From positions 2,728,001 to 2,792,000 of the forward strand of contig NC_015064.1 in NCBI RefSeq assembly GCF_000178975.2: a stretch of DNA of 64,000 nt, given 5' to 3'. Position numbers and translations under genes: made by a program. Below are positions 18,871 through 26,644 of the stretch, in pieces; the stretch's first letter is position 1, and the number at the start of each line of letters is the position of its first letter. The DNA is from Granulicella tundricola MP5ACTX9. GTDB taxonomy: Bacteria > Acidobacteriota > Terriglobia > Terriglobales > Acidobacteriaceae. The notes below the pieces were generated by a model, which was given only the letters and a program-made list of their open reading frames with translations, was not told where the DNA came from and searched no databases.

Positions 18871-19374
18871 TTACTCCATCTCCAGAACGTCAGAACCTCT
18901 CACCACGCCAACCAGAACCTGTTCCTCAGACCCCGCGCCACCAAAATCCCCGACAGACCGCACCACCCGCACCCGAACCCGCTCCCCCAACGCCCCATTC
19001 ATCTGTGCCACCGCAGGCATCTCCAGCCGCACATTCGCCTCCAGCCGAACCAGCCGAACCGTAGCCCCGGCCCGCATCACCACAGGCCCCACCGCCACGC
19101 CGGCCGCGCTCTCCCCCTTCAAAACACTCCCGGCAACCTCCACAGCAATCGCCGGCTGCTCTGGATGCCCACAGCTCTCCACCATCGCCCAGCTTTTATT
19201 CCGCAGCGCATCCCGCCTTACATCCGCCAGCCGATATCCCCCACTCGCAACAAGCGGGGCTCCAACAGTCTGCGAGACCGCCTCCGCAACACTCCGAAAG
19301 CACCCGCGCGGAAGCTCAGAACCAAAACAAGACCCCGCAGAACAAACGAGCAAACCAACCAGGACACTCTTCAT
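18871..19374 (-). CDS. flgA: Flagellar P-ring formation chaperone FlgA
   Basis: A 167-residue exported protein with a signal peptide (SVLVGLLVCSAGSCFG) and a C-terminal SAF-type domain (VRLVRLEANVRLEMPAVAQMNGALGERVRVR), the normal FlgA arrangement. FlgA helps FlgI assemble into the P ring. The ATG at 19374 has GGAG 8 bases upstream; a start at 19404 is also open. It lies between flgG and flgH, 4 bases from flgH. Confidence 0.85.
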   Translation of the reverse strand: MKSVLVGLLVCSAGSCFGSELPRGCFRSVAEAVSQTVGAPLVASGGYRLADVRRDALRNKSWAMVESCGHPEQPAIAVEVAGSVLKGESAAGVAVGPVVMRAGATVRLVRLEANVRLEMPAVAQMNGALGERVRVRVVRSVGDFGGAGSEEQVLVGVVRGSDVLEME

Positions 19375-19416
19375 CACGAAACTCCAAAGAAACAAGTCAG
19401 CCAAACCAAGCCATCC

Positions 19417-20205
19417 CTAACGAATCATCCCGTTGATCTGCTGGTACATGTCATCCGCCACATGCACCACCTTCGAGTTGCTCTCATACGCCCTCTGCGC
19501 CAGGATCATCTGCACGAACTCCGTCACCACATCCACATTCGAGTTCTCCAGATACCCCTGCTCCAGCGTCCCCACACCCGACGTCCCACCCGGCGTATCC
19601 GTCACCGGATTCCCCGACGAAGTCGTCTGCGTAAACAAGCTGTTCCCAGCCGAGTTCAGCCCACCCGGATTCGCAAAGTTCGCAAGCTGCAGCGTCCCCA
19701 ACTGCGCCGCCGCAGTCTGCCCCGGCAGCGTCGCAGACACCACCCCATAGGGCGAGATCGTCACGTTCGTCGCATTGGAAGGAATCGTGATCGAAGGAAT
19801 CAGGCTCATCCCTTCGGTCGTAATAATCGTCCCCTGGTTATTGAGGTGGAAGCTCCCATTCCGCGTGTAAGCGATGGTCCCGTCCGGCTGTTGAATCTGA
19901 AAGAACCCGCCGCCTTGAATCGCAAGATCCAGCGGATTCTGCGTCTGGTTGAAGTCCCCCTGCGCCTGGATAATCTCGGTCGCGGACGTCCTCGTGCCCA
20001 ATCCAATCTGCAACCCCGCAGACACGGTCGACTGCGTAGCAGGCGACCCCGGTGTGATCATGTTCTGGTAGATCATGTCCTCAAACTGCACCCGCCTGCT
20101 CCTGAACCCCGCCGTAGCCGAGTTCGCCAGATTATTCGCAATCGTGTCCAGGTTCGCCTGCTGTGCGCTCATCCCGCTCGCTGCCGTATAAAGTGCTCGA
20201 ATCAT
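19417..20205 (-). CDS. flgG: Flagellar distal rod protein FlgG
   Basis: A 262-residue rod protein, the normal FlgG length. The N-terminus MIRALYTAASGMSAQQANLD with NNLANSATAGF, the central NPLDLAIQGGGFFQI and the C-terminus (YLENSNVDVVTEFVQMILAQRAYESNSKV) are all diagnostic. It forms the distal rod between FlgF and the hook. It is the second gene of the rod/ring unit. Confidence 0.97.
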   Translation of the reverse strand: MIRALYTAASGMSAQQANLDTIANNLANSATAGFRSRRVQFEDMIYQNMITPGSPATQSTVSAGLQIGLGTRTSATEIIQAQGDFNQTQNPLDLAIQGGGFFQIQQPDGTIAYTRNGSFHLNNQGTIITTEGMSLIPSITIPSNATNVTISPYGVVSATLPGQTAAAQLGTLQLANFANPGGLNSAGNSLFTQTTSSGNPVTDTPGGTSGVGTLEQGYLENSNVDVVTEFVQMILAQRAYESNSKVVHVADDMYQQINGMIR

Positions 20206-20245
20206 CGCCTTCTCCTTTGTCTTTTCAACTCACTTGAAGCTCGAA

Positions 20246-21001
20246 CTAAACCCGTGCAATCTGCTCCGTCGCCGTCTTATCGAAGTCCGCGTTGAACACG
20301 CTCAGCGCCTTCTGCATCATCTCGGCCTGCCTCTGGATCAACACCAACTGCATCGTCCCGTGAACGCTGTCCTGGTTCGCCCCCTCGACGGCTCCCTGCT
20401 TCACCATCGCCGTAGAGGCCGTAGGCACCGCATCATCCGGGGCCTTGAACCGGTTCGCACCCTCCTGCGTCAGCCCCGCCGTCGATGCAAAATCAAAGAT
20501 CCCCAACTGCCCCACCACGCCACTCCCCGCCGCCGTCTGCACCGCCACCGTCCCGTCACCCGAGATCTGCACCTCTCCGCTCGGCAGCGTGATCGGCGCC
20601 ATCGCCGTATTCAGTACCGGCTCCCCCGCCCCCGTCTGCAACTGTCCCTGCGCCGATAACGTAAACGCACCATCCCGCGTATACCGAACCCCATGCGCAG
20701 TTCTGATCGCAAAGAATCCCGTCCCATTGATCGCGACGTCCAGCGGGTTGGAGGTCGTCACCATCGGCCCCTGACTCTGATCGGCCGAGCTTCCCCCCAG
20801 CACCCCATAGCTATTGATCCCAACCCCCACCTGCGAGCCCTGCTGCCCCGCAGCCAGCCCGCTCGCCAGCACCCCGCTGAACGAATCCCGCTGCGCCCGG
20901 AAGCCGTTCGTACTTGCATTGGCAAGGTTGTTCGCTGCCGTATCCAGCGCCTGCGTCCTCGCCAGTAAACCCGTATATGCCGCGTACAGTCCGCTATCCA
21001 T
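20246..21001 (-). CDS. flgF: Flagellar proximal rod protein FlgF
   Basis: A 251-residue rod protein related to FlgG, with MDSGLYAAYTGLLARTQALD, NNLANASTNGF and NPLDVAINGTGFF. The N-terminal DSGLY start and its position before flgG support FlgF rather than FlgG. It is the first gene of the minus-strand flagellar unit, divergent from the cheY-like gene with 143 bases between them. No strong ribosome binding site precedes the ATG. Confidence 0.92.
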   Translation of the reverse strand: MDSGLYAAYTGLLARTQALDTAANNLANASTNGFRAQRDSFSGVLASGLAAGQQGSQVGVGINSYGVLGGSSADQSQGPMVTTSNPLDVAINGTGFFAIRTAHGVRYTRDGAFTLSAQGQLQTGAGEPVLNTAMAPITLPSGEVQISGDGTVAVQTAAGSGVVGQLGIFDFASTAGLTQEGANRFKAPDDAVPTASTAMVKQGAVEGANQDSVHGTMQLVLIQRQAEMMQKALSVFNADFDKTATEQIARV

Positions 21002-21075
21002 GCACAGGACTTATGCACGCGCCGCGCCGAAGTTTGGCCGTCGCACGTTAGAACTGTCCAACAACAGTCCACCCC

Positions 21076-21102
21076 TAAAGCGCACGTCACTTCAGCCGAT
21101 AA
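21076..21102 (+). promoter_or_regulatory. Sigma-28 (FliA) promoter of the cheY-like gene
   Basis: TAAA at 21076-21079, 15 bases, then GCCGATAA at 21095-21102: an exact match to the FliA consensus. It points toward the cheY-like gene, whose start is 42 bases downstream with AGGAGG in between. This places the response regulator in the late, motility-dependent gene class. Confidence 0.9.
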
Positions 21103-21144
21103 CCCCATCAGCAATCCTGCAACTTACACCATCAGGAGGCACCT

Positions 21145-21546
21145 GTGCGCGTTCTCATCGTCGACGACTCAGCCGTCATGCGGAAGGTAGTCGAGCGAGC
21201 CCTCCGCCAATCCGGCCTCCCCATCACCGCAGTCCTCCAGGCCAACGACGGCCAGCAAGCATTAGACCTCCTGCGAGAACCCACGCAGGAACCACTCGAC
21301 CTCATCCTCACCGACATCAACATGCCCGGTCTCGGCGGCCTCGACTTCCTCGAGCAGCGCAACCAGCAATCTCTCGCCCCTGGCACCCCTGTCGTCATGA
21401 TCACCACCGAAGGCAGCGAAGCCCTCGTCCACCGAGCCATCGCAGCCGGAGCCAAGGGCTACATCTGCAAACCCTTCACCGCCGAACAGATCCGCGCCCG
21501 CGTCTGCCCCCTGCTCCCCACCTGCACCACACCCACCGCCGCCTGA
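21145..21546 (+). CDS. CheY-like single-domain response regulator
   Basis: A 133-residue receiver domain with no output domain, as expected for a CheY that acts on the flagellar switch. The acid pocket D7-D8, phosphoacceptor D57 in LILTDINMPG, T87/T88 in VMITTEG and K109 in YICKP are all present. The start is a GTG at 21145 with AGGAGG 5 bases upstream. A perfect sigma-28 promoter precedes it. Chemotaxis is the likely role, based on the promoter and the flagellar neighbours; no other che gene is in the window. Confidence 0.88.
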   Translation: MRVLIVDDSAVMRKVVERALRQSGLPITAVLQANDGQQALDLLREPTQEPLDLILTDINMPGLGGLDFLEQRNQQSLAPGTPVVMITTEGSEALVHRAIAAGAKGYICKPFTAEQIRARVCPLLPTCTTPTAA

Positions 21547-21688
21547 GGGTCACCTCATCGGGTGCCCCATCCTCGACGCGGCTTTATCGCGGCAGGGTGG
21601 GGTATCGGCAAAGCCGACCTTCCCAGAGACCCATACCCCACCCATCAGTTCAGGAACAACGCAGCTTATTGCCGCCGCCTCTCGGTTC

Positions 21689-21785
21689 GTCATTCCCGGT
21701 GGGAATCTGTTGTTGCTGTTGTTCGTTCTACGTCGTCATTCTGAGCCAAGCTCAGAACCTCCGTATTGGCTCTTGCTCTTGCTTT
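21689..21785 (+). repeat. Two tandem copies of the GTCAT-hairpin intergenic repeat
   Basis: Copy 1: GTC then ATTCCC (21692-21697), loop GGT, GGGAAT (21701-21706), then CTG and a TTG-rich tail. Copy 2: GTCA then TTCTGAGC (21739-21746), loop CAA, GCTCAGAA (21750-21757), then CCTCCGTATTGG and a TTGC-rich tail. Related copies occur at 23291, 29375, 57838 and 61175. Stems differ between copies but stay paired. Confidence 0.75.
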
Positions 21786-22082
21786 GCTCCTGCTTCTAGG
21801 CACACAAGGCTTCAACCTAAGGTCTCTCGCCTTCCAAATAATTCCGGCCTGTTGACTGCAACAACTAAATCTTTCCCGCGACCCACCCTTCACAAAACCC
21901 GCGCCAATCAAGCTCTTCACCACCCAAAAAATAATTCCCTCAAAAAACACCAGCAAAATCGCATGTCAAGCCCCCAGCTCGCCAAAATTTCCCGCAACCC
22001 AAACAAAAACAAAGACTTACTCCCAAAAAATAGTTGGCGTATTTACCCCATTCAAACGCGTACAATTAAAGCAGACACAAAA

Positions 22083-22110
22083 AAGCGGCTCCCCATCAGG
22101 GGAGCCGCTT
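22083..22110 (-). terminator. Rho-independent terminator
   Basis: AAGCGGCTCCCC (22083-22094) pairs perfectly over 12 bp with GGGGAGCCGCTT (22099-22110) around ATCA. On the minus strand it is followed by TTTT. It lies 19 bases beyond the stop of the gene at 22129. Confidence 0.92.
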
Positions 22111-22128
22111 CCGTTTAACACCAGAAAT

Positions 22129-23085
22129 CTACTTCACAACAGACTGAAACAAAGGTGACGTCAACAAACTAGCAAACTGGCTATCCGAAGAAGAATAATC
22201 CACCGTCAGCGTCCCGCTGTTGGAATCGATGATCGTCGAATCCAGCGCCGTCTTCTCCATCGGGCTGCCGTTATTCTTCTTCATGATCGCCACACCCTTC
22301 ATCAGGGTCGCAATCGTCGCCGCCGTAATCGTGTCGGACATCACCACCGCCATGTCGAACTTCACGCCGTTCGCAAAGTCCATCGCGTAGTGAGCGCTCT
22401 TCATCCGGTTCTTGACGGTGTCGTAGTCGGCAAGCTGTGACGCTTCGCCCAGCACCCCCTTCATCATCGTCTGGGTGCCCTTCTGGTCCAGCAGGCTCCA
22501 TACCGCCTTGGTGTCGACGGACGCCATCTCGTTCACCATATCGGTGTTCGTCAGGAAGTTCGCCGTAACGCCGTCCCGGGCATCCAGCGCAGCCTTCAGC
22601 GCCTCTTTATCGCCGAACACCATCGTCGTCTGGTTCAGGAAGCAGACGCTCATCCCGCCCGAGCCCAGCGGATAGATCTGATTGTTGCGCAGCGCAGTCG
22701 CCTTGGTCTTGTTCTTCGTGAAGTTCGCCATGATCGCTCCGGTATGGAACTGACCCTGCGCGATTCCGACGATCCGAGTGCCCTCACCGGCGCGGAACGA
22801 AGCAAACGCCAGAATCTCGGCGTCCTGATCCACCTTCAGCCCGGAGGTCTTCAGCGCCGTCTCCAGGCGCTTCAACTCCGGCGGCAACACGCGGTCCTTC
22901 AGGCTCATCGCCGCGGGCGAGTTCTGCATCGCCCGGTAGTCCACCACGATCACCTGCTGCACGTCATGCGGAATCGCAGCCTTACCGTCGTTCGAAAGTT
23001 CAGCCGCCTGTGCAGCGAAGAAAGGGGTTACCAGCGTGAAGGCCGCCAGCGCAAGGCTCAGTTTCTGTCGTTTGAAGAGGTTCAA
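22129..23085 (-). CDS. Exported protein of unknown function
   Basis: A 318-residue protein with a signal peptide (KRQKLSLALAAFTLVTPFFAAQA). The mature part has alpha/beta character with DVQQVIVVDYRAM, AFASFRAGEG, IVGIAQGQF and a late segment on DTITAATIATLMKG. I do not recognise the family. The start is set at a TTG (23085) because GGGAG lies 7 bases upstream and it directly precedes the signal peptide; the longer frame from 23190 adds a stretch with no features. It ends at a strong terminator. Confidence 0.7.
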   Translation of the reverse strand: MNLFKRQKLSLALAAFTLVTPFFAAQAAELSNDGKAAIPHDVQQVIVVDYRAMQNSPAAMSLKDRVLPPELKRLETALKTSGLKVDQDAEILAFASFRAGEGTRIVGIAQGQFHTGAIMANFTKNKTKATALRNNQIYPLGSGGMSVCFLNQTTMVFGDKEALKAALDARDGVTANFLTNTDMVNEMASVDTKAVWSLLDQKGTQTMMKGVLGEASQLADYDTVKNRMKSAHYAMDFANGVKFDMAVVMSDTITAATIATLMKGVAIMKKNNGSPMEKTALDSTIIDSNSGTLTVDYSSSDSQFASLLTSPLFQSVVK

Positions 23086-23462
23086 GGTAAAGCTCCCAAT
23101 GGCCCTATCGGTTGAAAAACCGTCAGCCGTTATATTCTTCCGTGATCTTGGTAATACTGCAAGACTTATTACCCGGTTGGACGAGGACAACCTAAGAACG
23201 TTGCAATCCTCGCACAGGATTCATCTGAACGGAGGTCATGTCCATCGGCAGCAGGCCATCCACGGAATCTTCGAAGGTCCCCGATTGGTTGTCATCCCCG
23301 AAGGGGATCTGCTTCTGTCGCTGCCGTTGCCAGTTCCTGTAGTTACTAATCACTAACCACCAATCACTAGCCACTGTTTGGATGTCCAGACCTAAGTCAT
23401 TTCCTTTGAAGACTTTGAACCAAACAGGGGGGAGAGGGGGGTACCCTCTCCCTGCAAAAGAA
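23086..23462. other. Intergenic region with hairpin repeat and short tandem repeat
   Basis: 377 bases without a gene between aroA and the gene upstream on the map. It contains one copy of the GTCAT-hairpin repeat near 23291 and then a short tandem repeat at about 23344-23374 (AATCACTA twice, about 15 bases apart). The promoter of the 22129-23085 gene must also be here. Confidence 0.55.
23291..23331 (+). repeat. GTCAT-hairpin intergenic repeat
   Basis: GTC then ATCCCC (23294-23299), loop GAA, GGGGAT (23303-23308), then CTGCTTCTGTCG and a TTGCC tail. The stem sequence is different from the other copies although position and flanks match. Confidence 0.7.
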
Positions 23463-24761
23463 TCACTGCGGACAAAGGTTCCGCAGGTGCGTAAAGAACT
23501 CCGGAAACGAGATCGCCGCAGCCTCCGCCCCGTTGATCTCGGTCGCGGACGTAGCCCGCAGCCCGGCAATCGAGAACGCCATCGCAATCCGGTGGTCGCT
23601 CCCGGAATCGATCTGCGCACCATGCAGCGTCTGCCCGCCCGGGATCTCCATGCCGTCCTCGTGCTCGGTCAGGGTCGCACCCATCGCCCGCAGGTTCCGT
23701 GCCACGAGGTCGATCCGATCCGACTCCTTCACGCGCAGCTCCTTCGCGTCGCGGATGATCATGCCGTGCCGAGTGTAGGGCGCAATCGCTGCCAGCACCG
23801 GTAGTTCGTCAATCAGTTGCGCCGTCAACGCGCCGCTGATCTCCATCGGCCCCCGGCTCAGCGCCGGAGCCGCATTCACCTGGATCGTCCCGATCAGTTC
23901 CCCATGCTGCTCCTCGACGTTCAGCACCTTGATCTTCGCCCCCAGGGCCGCCACCACGTCCAAAAGCGCGGATCGCGTCGGATTCATGCCCAGCGAGTCG
24001 AGAATCAGATTGGAGTCCGGAAACAACAACGCAGCACAAAGGAAGAAGGCAGCCGAAGACAGATCGCCCGGCACCGTAGCCTCAATCGCCTTCAGCTTCT
24101 GGCCGCCGGCAATCACCAGCCGAGGACGCTCACCCGTCTCCCGCGTCAGCTTCGCGCCAAACGCCCGCAACGCATGTTCGGTGTGGTCGCGCGTCGTGAT
24201 CGCCTCGGACAGCGAGGTCGTTCCCTCCGCCTGAAGCCCGGCAAACAGCACCGCCGTCTTCACCTGGGCGGACGGGATCGGCGTATCGAAGTCGATCGCC
24301 TTCAACGGCCCTCCGTTGATCGTGATCGGAGCATGTCCGTCCACCAGCGCGATCCGTGCGCCCATCTGCTCCAGCGGCTTGCGGATACGCTCCATCGGTC
24401 GCACCGTCAGGGAGTGGTCGCCGATCAGCGTAAACGTATGCGGATGGGAGGCAATCAGCCCGGAGAGCATCCGCATCGTGGACCCGGAGTTGCCGCAGTC
24501 GAGGTCGCCGGTAGGCTGCCGGAAGCTTCCGCCGACCCCGGTAACCTCAATGTGCGTGCCCAAGTCCTTGACCTCCGCACCCAGCGCAGCCATGCAGCCC
24601 AGCGAGCTGTGCGGGTCCGCCCCGGTAGAAAAGTTGGAGAGTTTGGTGGTGCCTTCGGCCAGACCGGCCAGCATCGCGTAACGGTGAGAAATAGACTTAT
24701 CGCCAGGCAGAACAAGCGAGCCTTGGAGCGAGCGAGCAGGATGAATGATCTCTGTAGACAT
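23463..24761 (-). CDS. aroA: 3-phosphoshikimate 1-carboxyvinyltransferase (EPSP synthase)
   Basis: A 432-residue EPSP synthase of the shikimate pathway, the normal length. It joins shikimate-3-phosphate and phosphoenolpyruvate. Family signatures visible are LPGDKSISHRYAMLAGLAEG near the start, DCGNSGSTMRM and the C-terminal RVKESDRI and DHRIAMA motifs. The loop reads GNSGSTMR, with Ser rather than the usual Gly-Thr context that gives class I sensitivity, so herbicide response class cannot be called. It lies 24 bases beyond the nuclease-family gene and is probably in the miaB transcript. Confidence 0.95.
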   Translation of the reverse strand: MSTEIIHPARSLQGSLVLPGDKSISHRYAMLAGLAEGTTKLSNFSTGADPHSSLGCMAALGAEVKDLGTHIEVTGVGGSFRQPTGDLDCGNSGSTMRMLSGLIASHPHTFTLIGDHSLTVRPMERIRKPLEQMGARIALVDGHAPITINGGPLKAIDFDTPIPSAQVKTAVLFAGLQAEGTTSLSEAITTRDHTEHALRAFGAKLTRETGERPRLVIAGGQKLKAIEATVPGDLSSAAFFLCAALLFPDSNLILDSLGMNPTRSALLDVVAALGAKIKVLNVEEQHGELIGTIQVNAAPALSRGPMEISGALTAQLIDELPVLAAIAPYTRHGMIIRDAKELRVKESDRIDLVARNLRAMGATLTEHEDGMEIPGGQTLHGAQIDSGSDHRIAMAFSIAGLRATSATEINGAEAAAISFPEFFTHLRNLCPQ

Positions 24762-24785
24762 TCGTTCTAGGTTACAGCGTTCCCG

Positions 24786-25304
24786 CTACATCTTGTACTG
24801 GCCGGTATCGTCTTCGTTCAGGTTCTCGAGCCACCGCCGCAGTTCATCCGCGTTGGCATTGGCTCCCGCCTCCGTCGCCGCCTGCCGCGTCCGGCCCAGC
24901 ACGCTCTGGCTGACGTAGATCGGGCAGTCCCAGCGCAGGGCCAGCGCAATCGCATCGGATGGTCGAGCGTCGATCGTGACCTCTTCCTCGCCCTGCATCA
25001 GCCAGATCGTGGCGTAGAAGGTGTCGTCCCGCAGATCGGACACCACCACCTTATGCACGGTCGCATTGAGCCCGCGAGCCATGTTACGCAGCAGGTCATG
25101 CGTCATCGGCCGGGGTGTCGCCGTCTTCTCCAGCTCCAACGCAATCGCGTTGGCCTCGAAGACGCCTACCCAGATCGGCAGCACCAGATCGCTCGCAACG
25201 TCCTTCAGCACGACGATCGGCATGTTCGTCACCGGGTCCAGCATCAGCCCGCGAATCTGCACCTCGATGTCGAGATCCTGATCATCGATAGGGTCAATCG
25301 CCAT
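24786..25304 (-). CDS. Bifunctional nuclease family protein (DUF151)
   Basis: A 172-residue protein of the BFN/DUF151 family. The core MLDPVTNMPIVVLKDVASDLVLPIWVGVFEANAIALELE and the later DARPSDAIALALRWDCPIYV are typical. Plant members have combined DNase and RNase activity; bacterial roles are poorly known. The ATG overlaps the miaB stop by one base (TAATG), so translation is coupled to MiaB, a tRNA-modification enzyme. Confidence 0.9.
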   Translation of the reverse strand: MAIDPIDDQDLDIEVQIRGLMLDPVTNMPIVVLKDVASDLVLPIWVGVFEANAIALELEKTATPRPMTHDLLRNMARGLNATVHKVVVSDLRDDTFYATIWLMQGEEEVTIDARPSDAIALALRWDCPIYVSQSVLGRTRQAATEAGANANADELRRWLENLNEDDTGQYKM

Positions 25305-26626
25305 TAGAGAGCCGCCTGCGCCTCACCCAGGAGGCTGTTCGGAAAGGCCTGTGTGATCCGCACCATCTGGTAGCTCCCCAGCGCCGGCATGATCGGCTGG
25401 GCGGTCGTAAAATTCAACGTCTTGTTCTGGGAAGTCCGTCCCACAACCTGGTTGCGTTGGCGATTATGTCCCTCAACCATCACCTCAACCACCTGCCCGA
25501 TATGGCGCTGGTAGTTGATGCGTTGTATCTCGCGCTGACGGTCGAGCAGGATCTGCAACCGAGCCGCCTTGACCTCGTCCGAAAGCGAGTCGGCCATCGA
25601 CACCGACGGAGTATTCGGCCGGGGTGAGTACTTGAACGCAAAGATAGCATCATAGCCGACCGCATCGAGCAGCGTCGCGGTGTCTTCGAGATCCTCATCC
25701 GTCTCGCCGGGAAAGCCGACGATGATGTCAGAGGTCATGGAGATATCGCGCTTGGCAGCCTTCATCCAGGCGATGCGCTCCAGATACCACTCGCGCGTGT
25801 ACTCCCGCGCCATCGCCGCCAGGATGCGGGTCGAGCCGCTCTGCACCGGCAGATGAACATGGTCGCAAAGCGTAGGCGTCGCGTCGATGACCTCGACGAT
25901 ATCCCGTGTGAAGTCGCGCGGATGCGAGGTGGTGAACCGCACCCGGCGAATGCCGGGGATGGTCCCGACCGCATGAAGCAGTTCGGCAAAGCTCTTCGCG
26001 CCGGAAGGATCGCGGTACGAGTTGACGTTCTGCCCAAGCAGTTGAATCTCCGTGTAGCCGGAGTCGGCCATGCGCCGAGCCTCTTCCATCACGGAAGCGG
26101 CGCTCCGGCTGCGCTCGTTACCGCGCGTGTACGGCACCACGCAGTACGCGCAGAACTTGTCGCAGCCTTCGATGATCGTGATGTAGCCGCGATGCTGATT
26201 GGTGCGCGCCACGAACGGCGTCTCGAAGGTCTCGGTCGTCTTCTTGTCGTCGAGACCGGTGATGCGTTGGTCGCCGCGCTCCAGCCGCTCCAGCATCCCC
26301 GGCAGGTTACGGTACGAAGCCGAACCAGCGACGATGGACACGTAAGGAGCACGATCGAAGATCTTCTCGCCCTCCTGCTGGGCCACGCAGCCGATCACCG
26401 CGAAGCGCTTGCCTTCGCCTTGCATCTTCTTGTACTCGTTCAGCCGATGGAAGACCTTCTGCTCCGCCTTGTCGCGGATCGAACAGGTGTTGTACAGAAT
26501 CAGGCCGGCCTCGGCCTCGTCCTGCACCTGGGCATAGCCCTGCTGCTCCAGCGTGCCGACCACCTTTTCGGAGTCGTGCGCATTCATCTGGCAGCCAAAG
26601 GTCTCGATATAGAACGTCTTGCTCAC
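25304..26626 (-). CDS. miaB: tRNA-2-methylthio-N6-dimethylallyladenosine synthase
   Basis: A 440-residue radical SAM methylthiotransferase that modifies A37 of tRNAs reading UNN codons. It has the N-terminal domain with ETFGCQMNAHDSEK, the radical SAM cluster motif CDKFCAYC, and a C-terminal TRAM domain. Three further cysteines of the auxiliary cluster are present (C11, C47 region, and C81 region). The start is a GTG. It leads a tightly packed minus-strand run with the nuclease-family gene and aroA. Confidence 0.96.
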   Translation of the reverse strand: MSKTFYIETFGCQMNAHDSEKVVGTLEQQGYAQVQDEAEAGLILYNTCSIRDKAEQKVFHRLNEYKKMQGEGKRFAVIGCVAQQEGEKIFDRAPYVSIVAGSASYRNLPGMLERLERGDQRITGLDDKKTTETFETPFVARTNQHRGYITIIEGCDKFCAYCVVPYTRGNERSRSAASVMEEARRMADSGYTEIQLLGQNVNSYRDPSGAKSFAELLHAVGTIPGIRRVRFTTSHPRDFTRDIVEVIDATPTLCDHVHLPVQSGSTRILAAMAREYTREWYLERIAWMKAAKRDISMTSDIIVGFPGETDEDLEDTATLLDAVGYDAIFAFKYSPRPNTPSVSMADSLSDEVKAARLQILLDRQREIQRINYQRHIGQVVEVMVEGHNRQRNQVVGRTSQNKTLNFTTAQPIMPALGSYQMVRITQAFPNSLLGEAQAAL

Positions 26627-26644
26627 ACTGTTAGTATATCGCCG

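Larger units (their letters stand above)
21547..22128. other. Gene-free region with stacked repeat elements
   Basis: 582 bases between the cheY-like gene and the next minus-strand gene with no credible coding frame. It holds a GC-rich block with a TCGGC/GCCGA hairpin (about 21603-21617), two adjacent copies of the dispersed hairpin repeat (listed separately), an AT-richer stretch near 21900-22080, and the terminator at 22083-22110. It looks like a landing zone for repeats. Confidence 0.6.

Noticed and set aside
18679-20295. Long plus-strand frame of 538 codons opposite flgA/flgG/flgH
   Set aside because: It lies antisense to clearly conserved flagellar genes, is rich in Pro/Arg/His and has no family motif. 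It is a GC-rich shadow.
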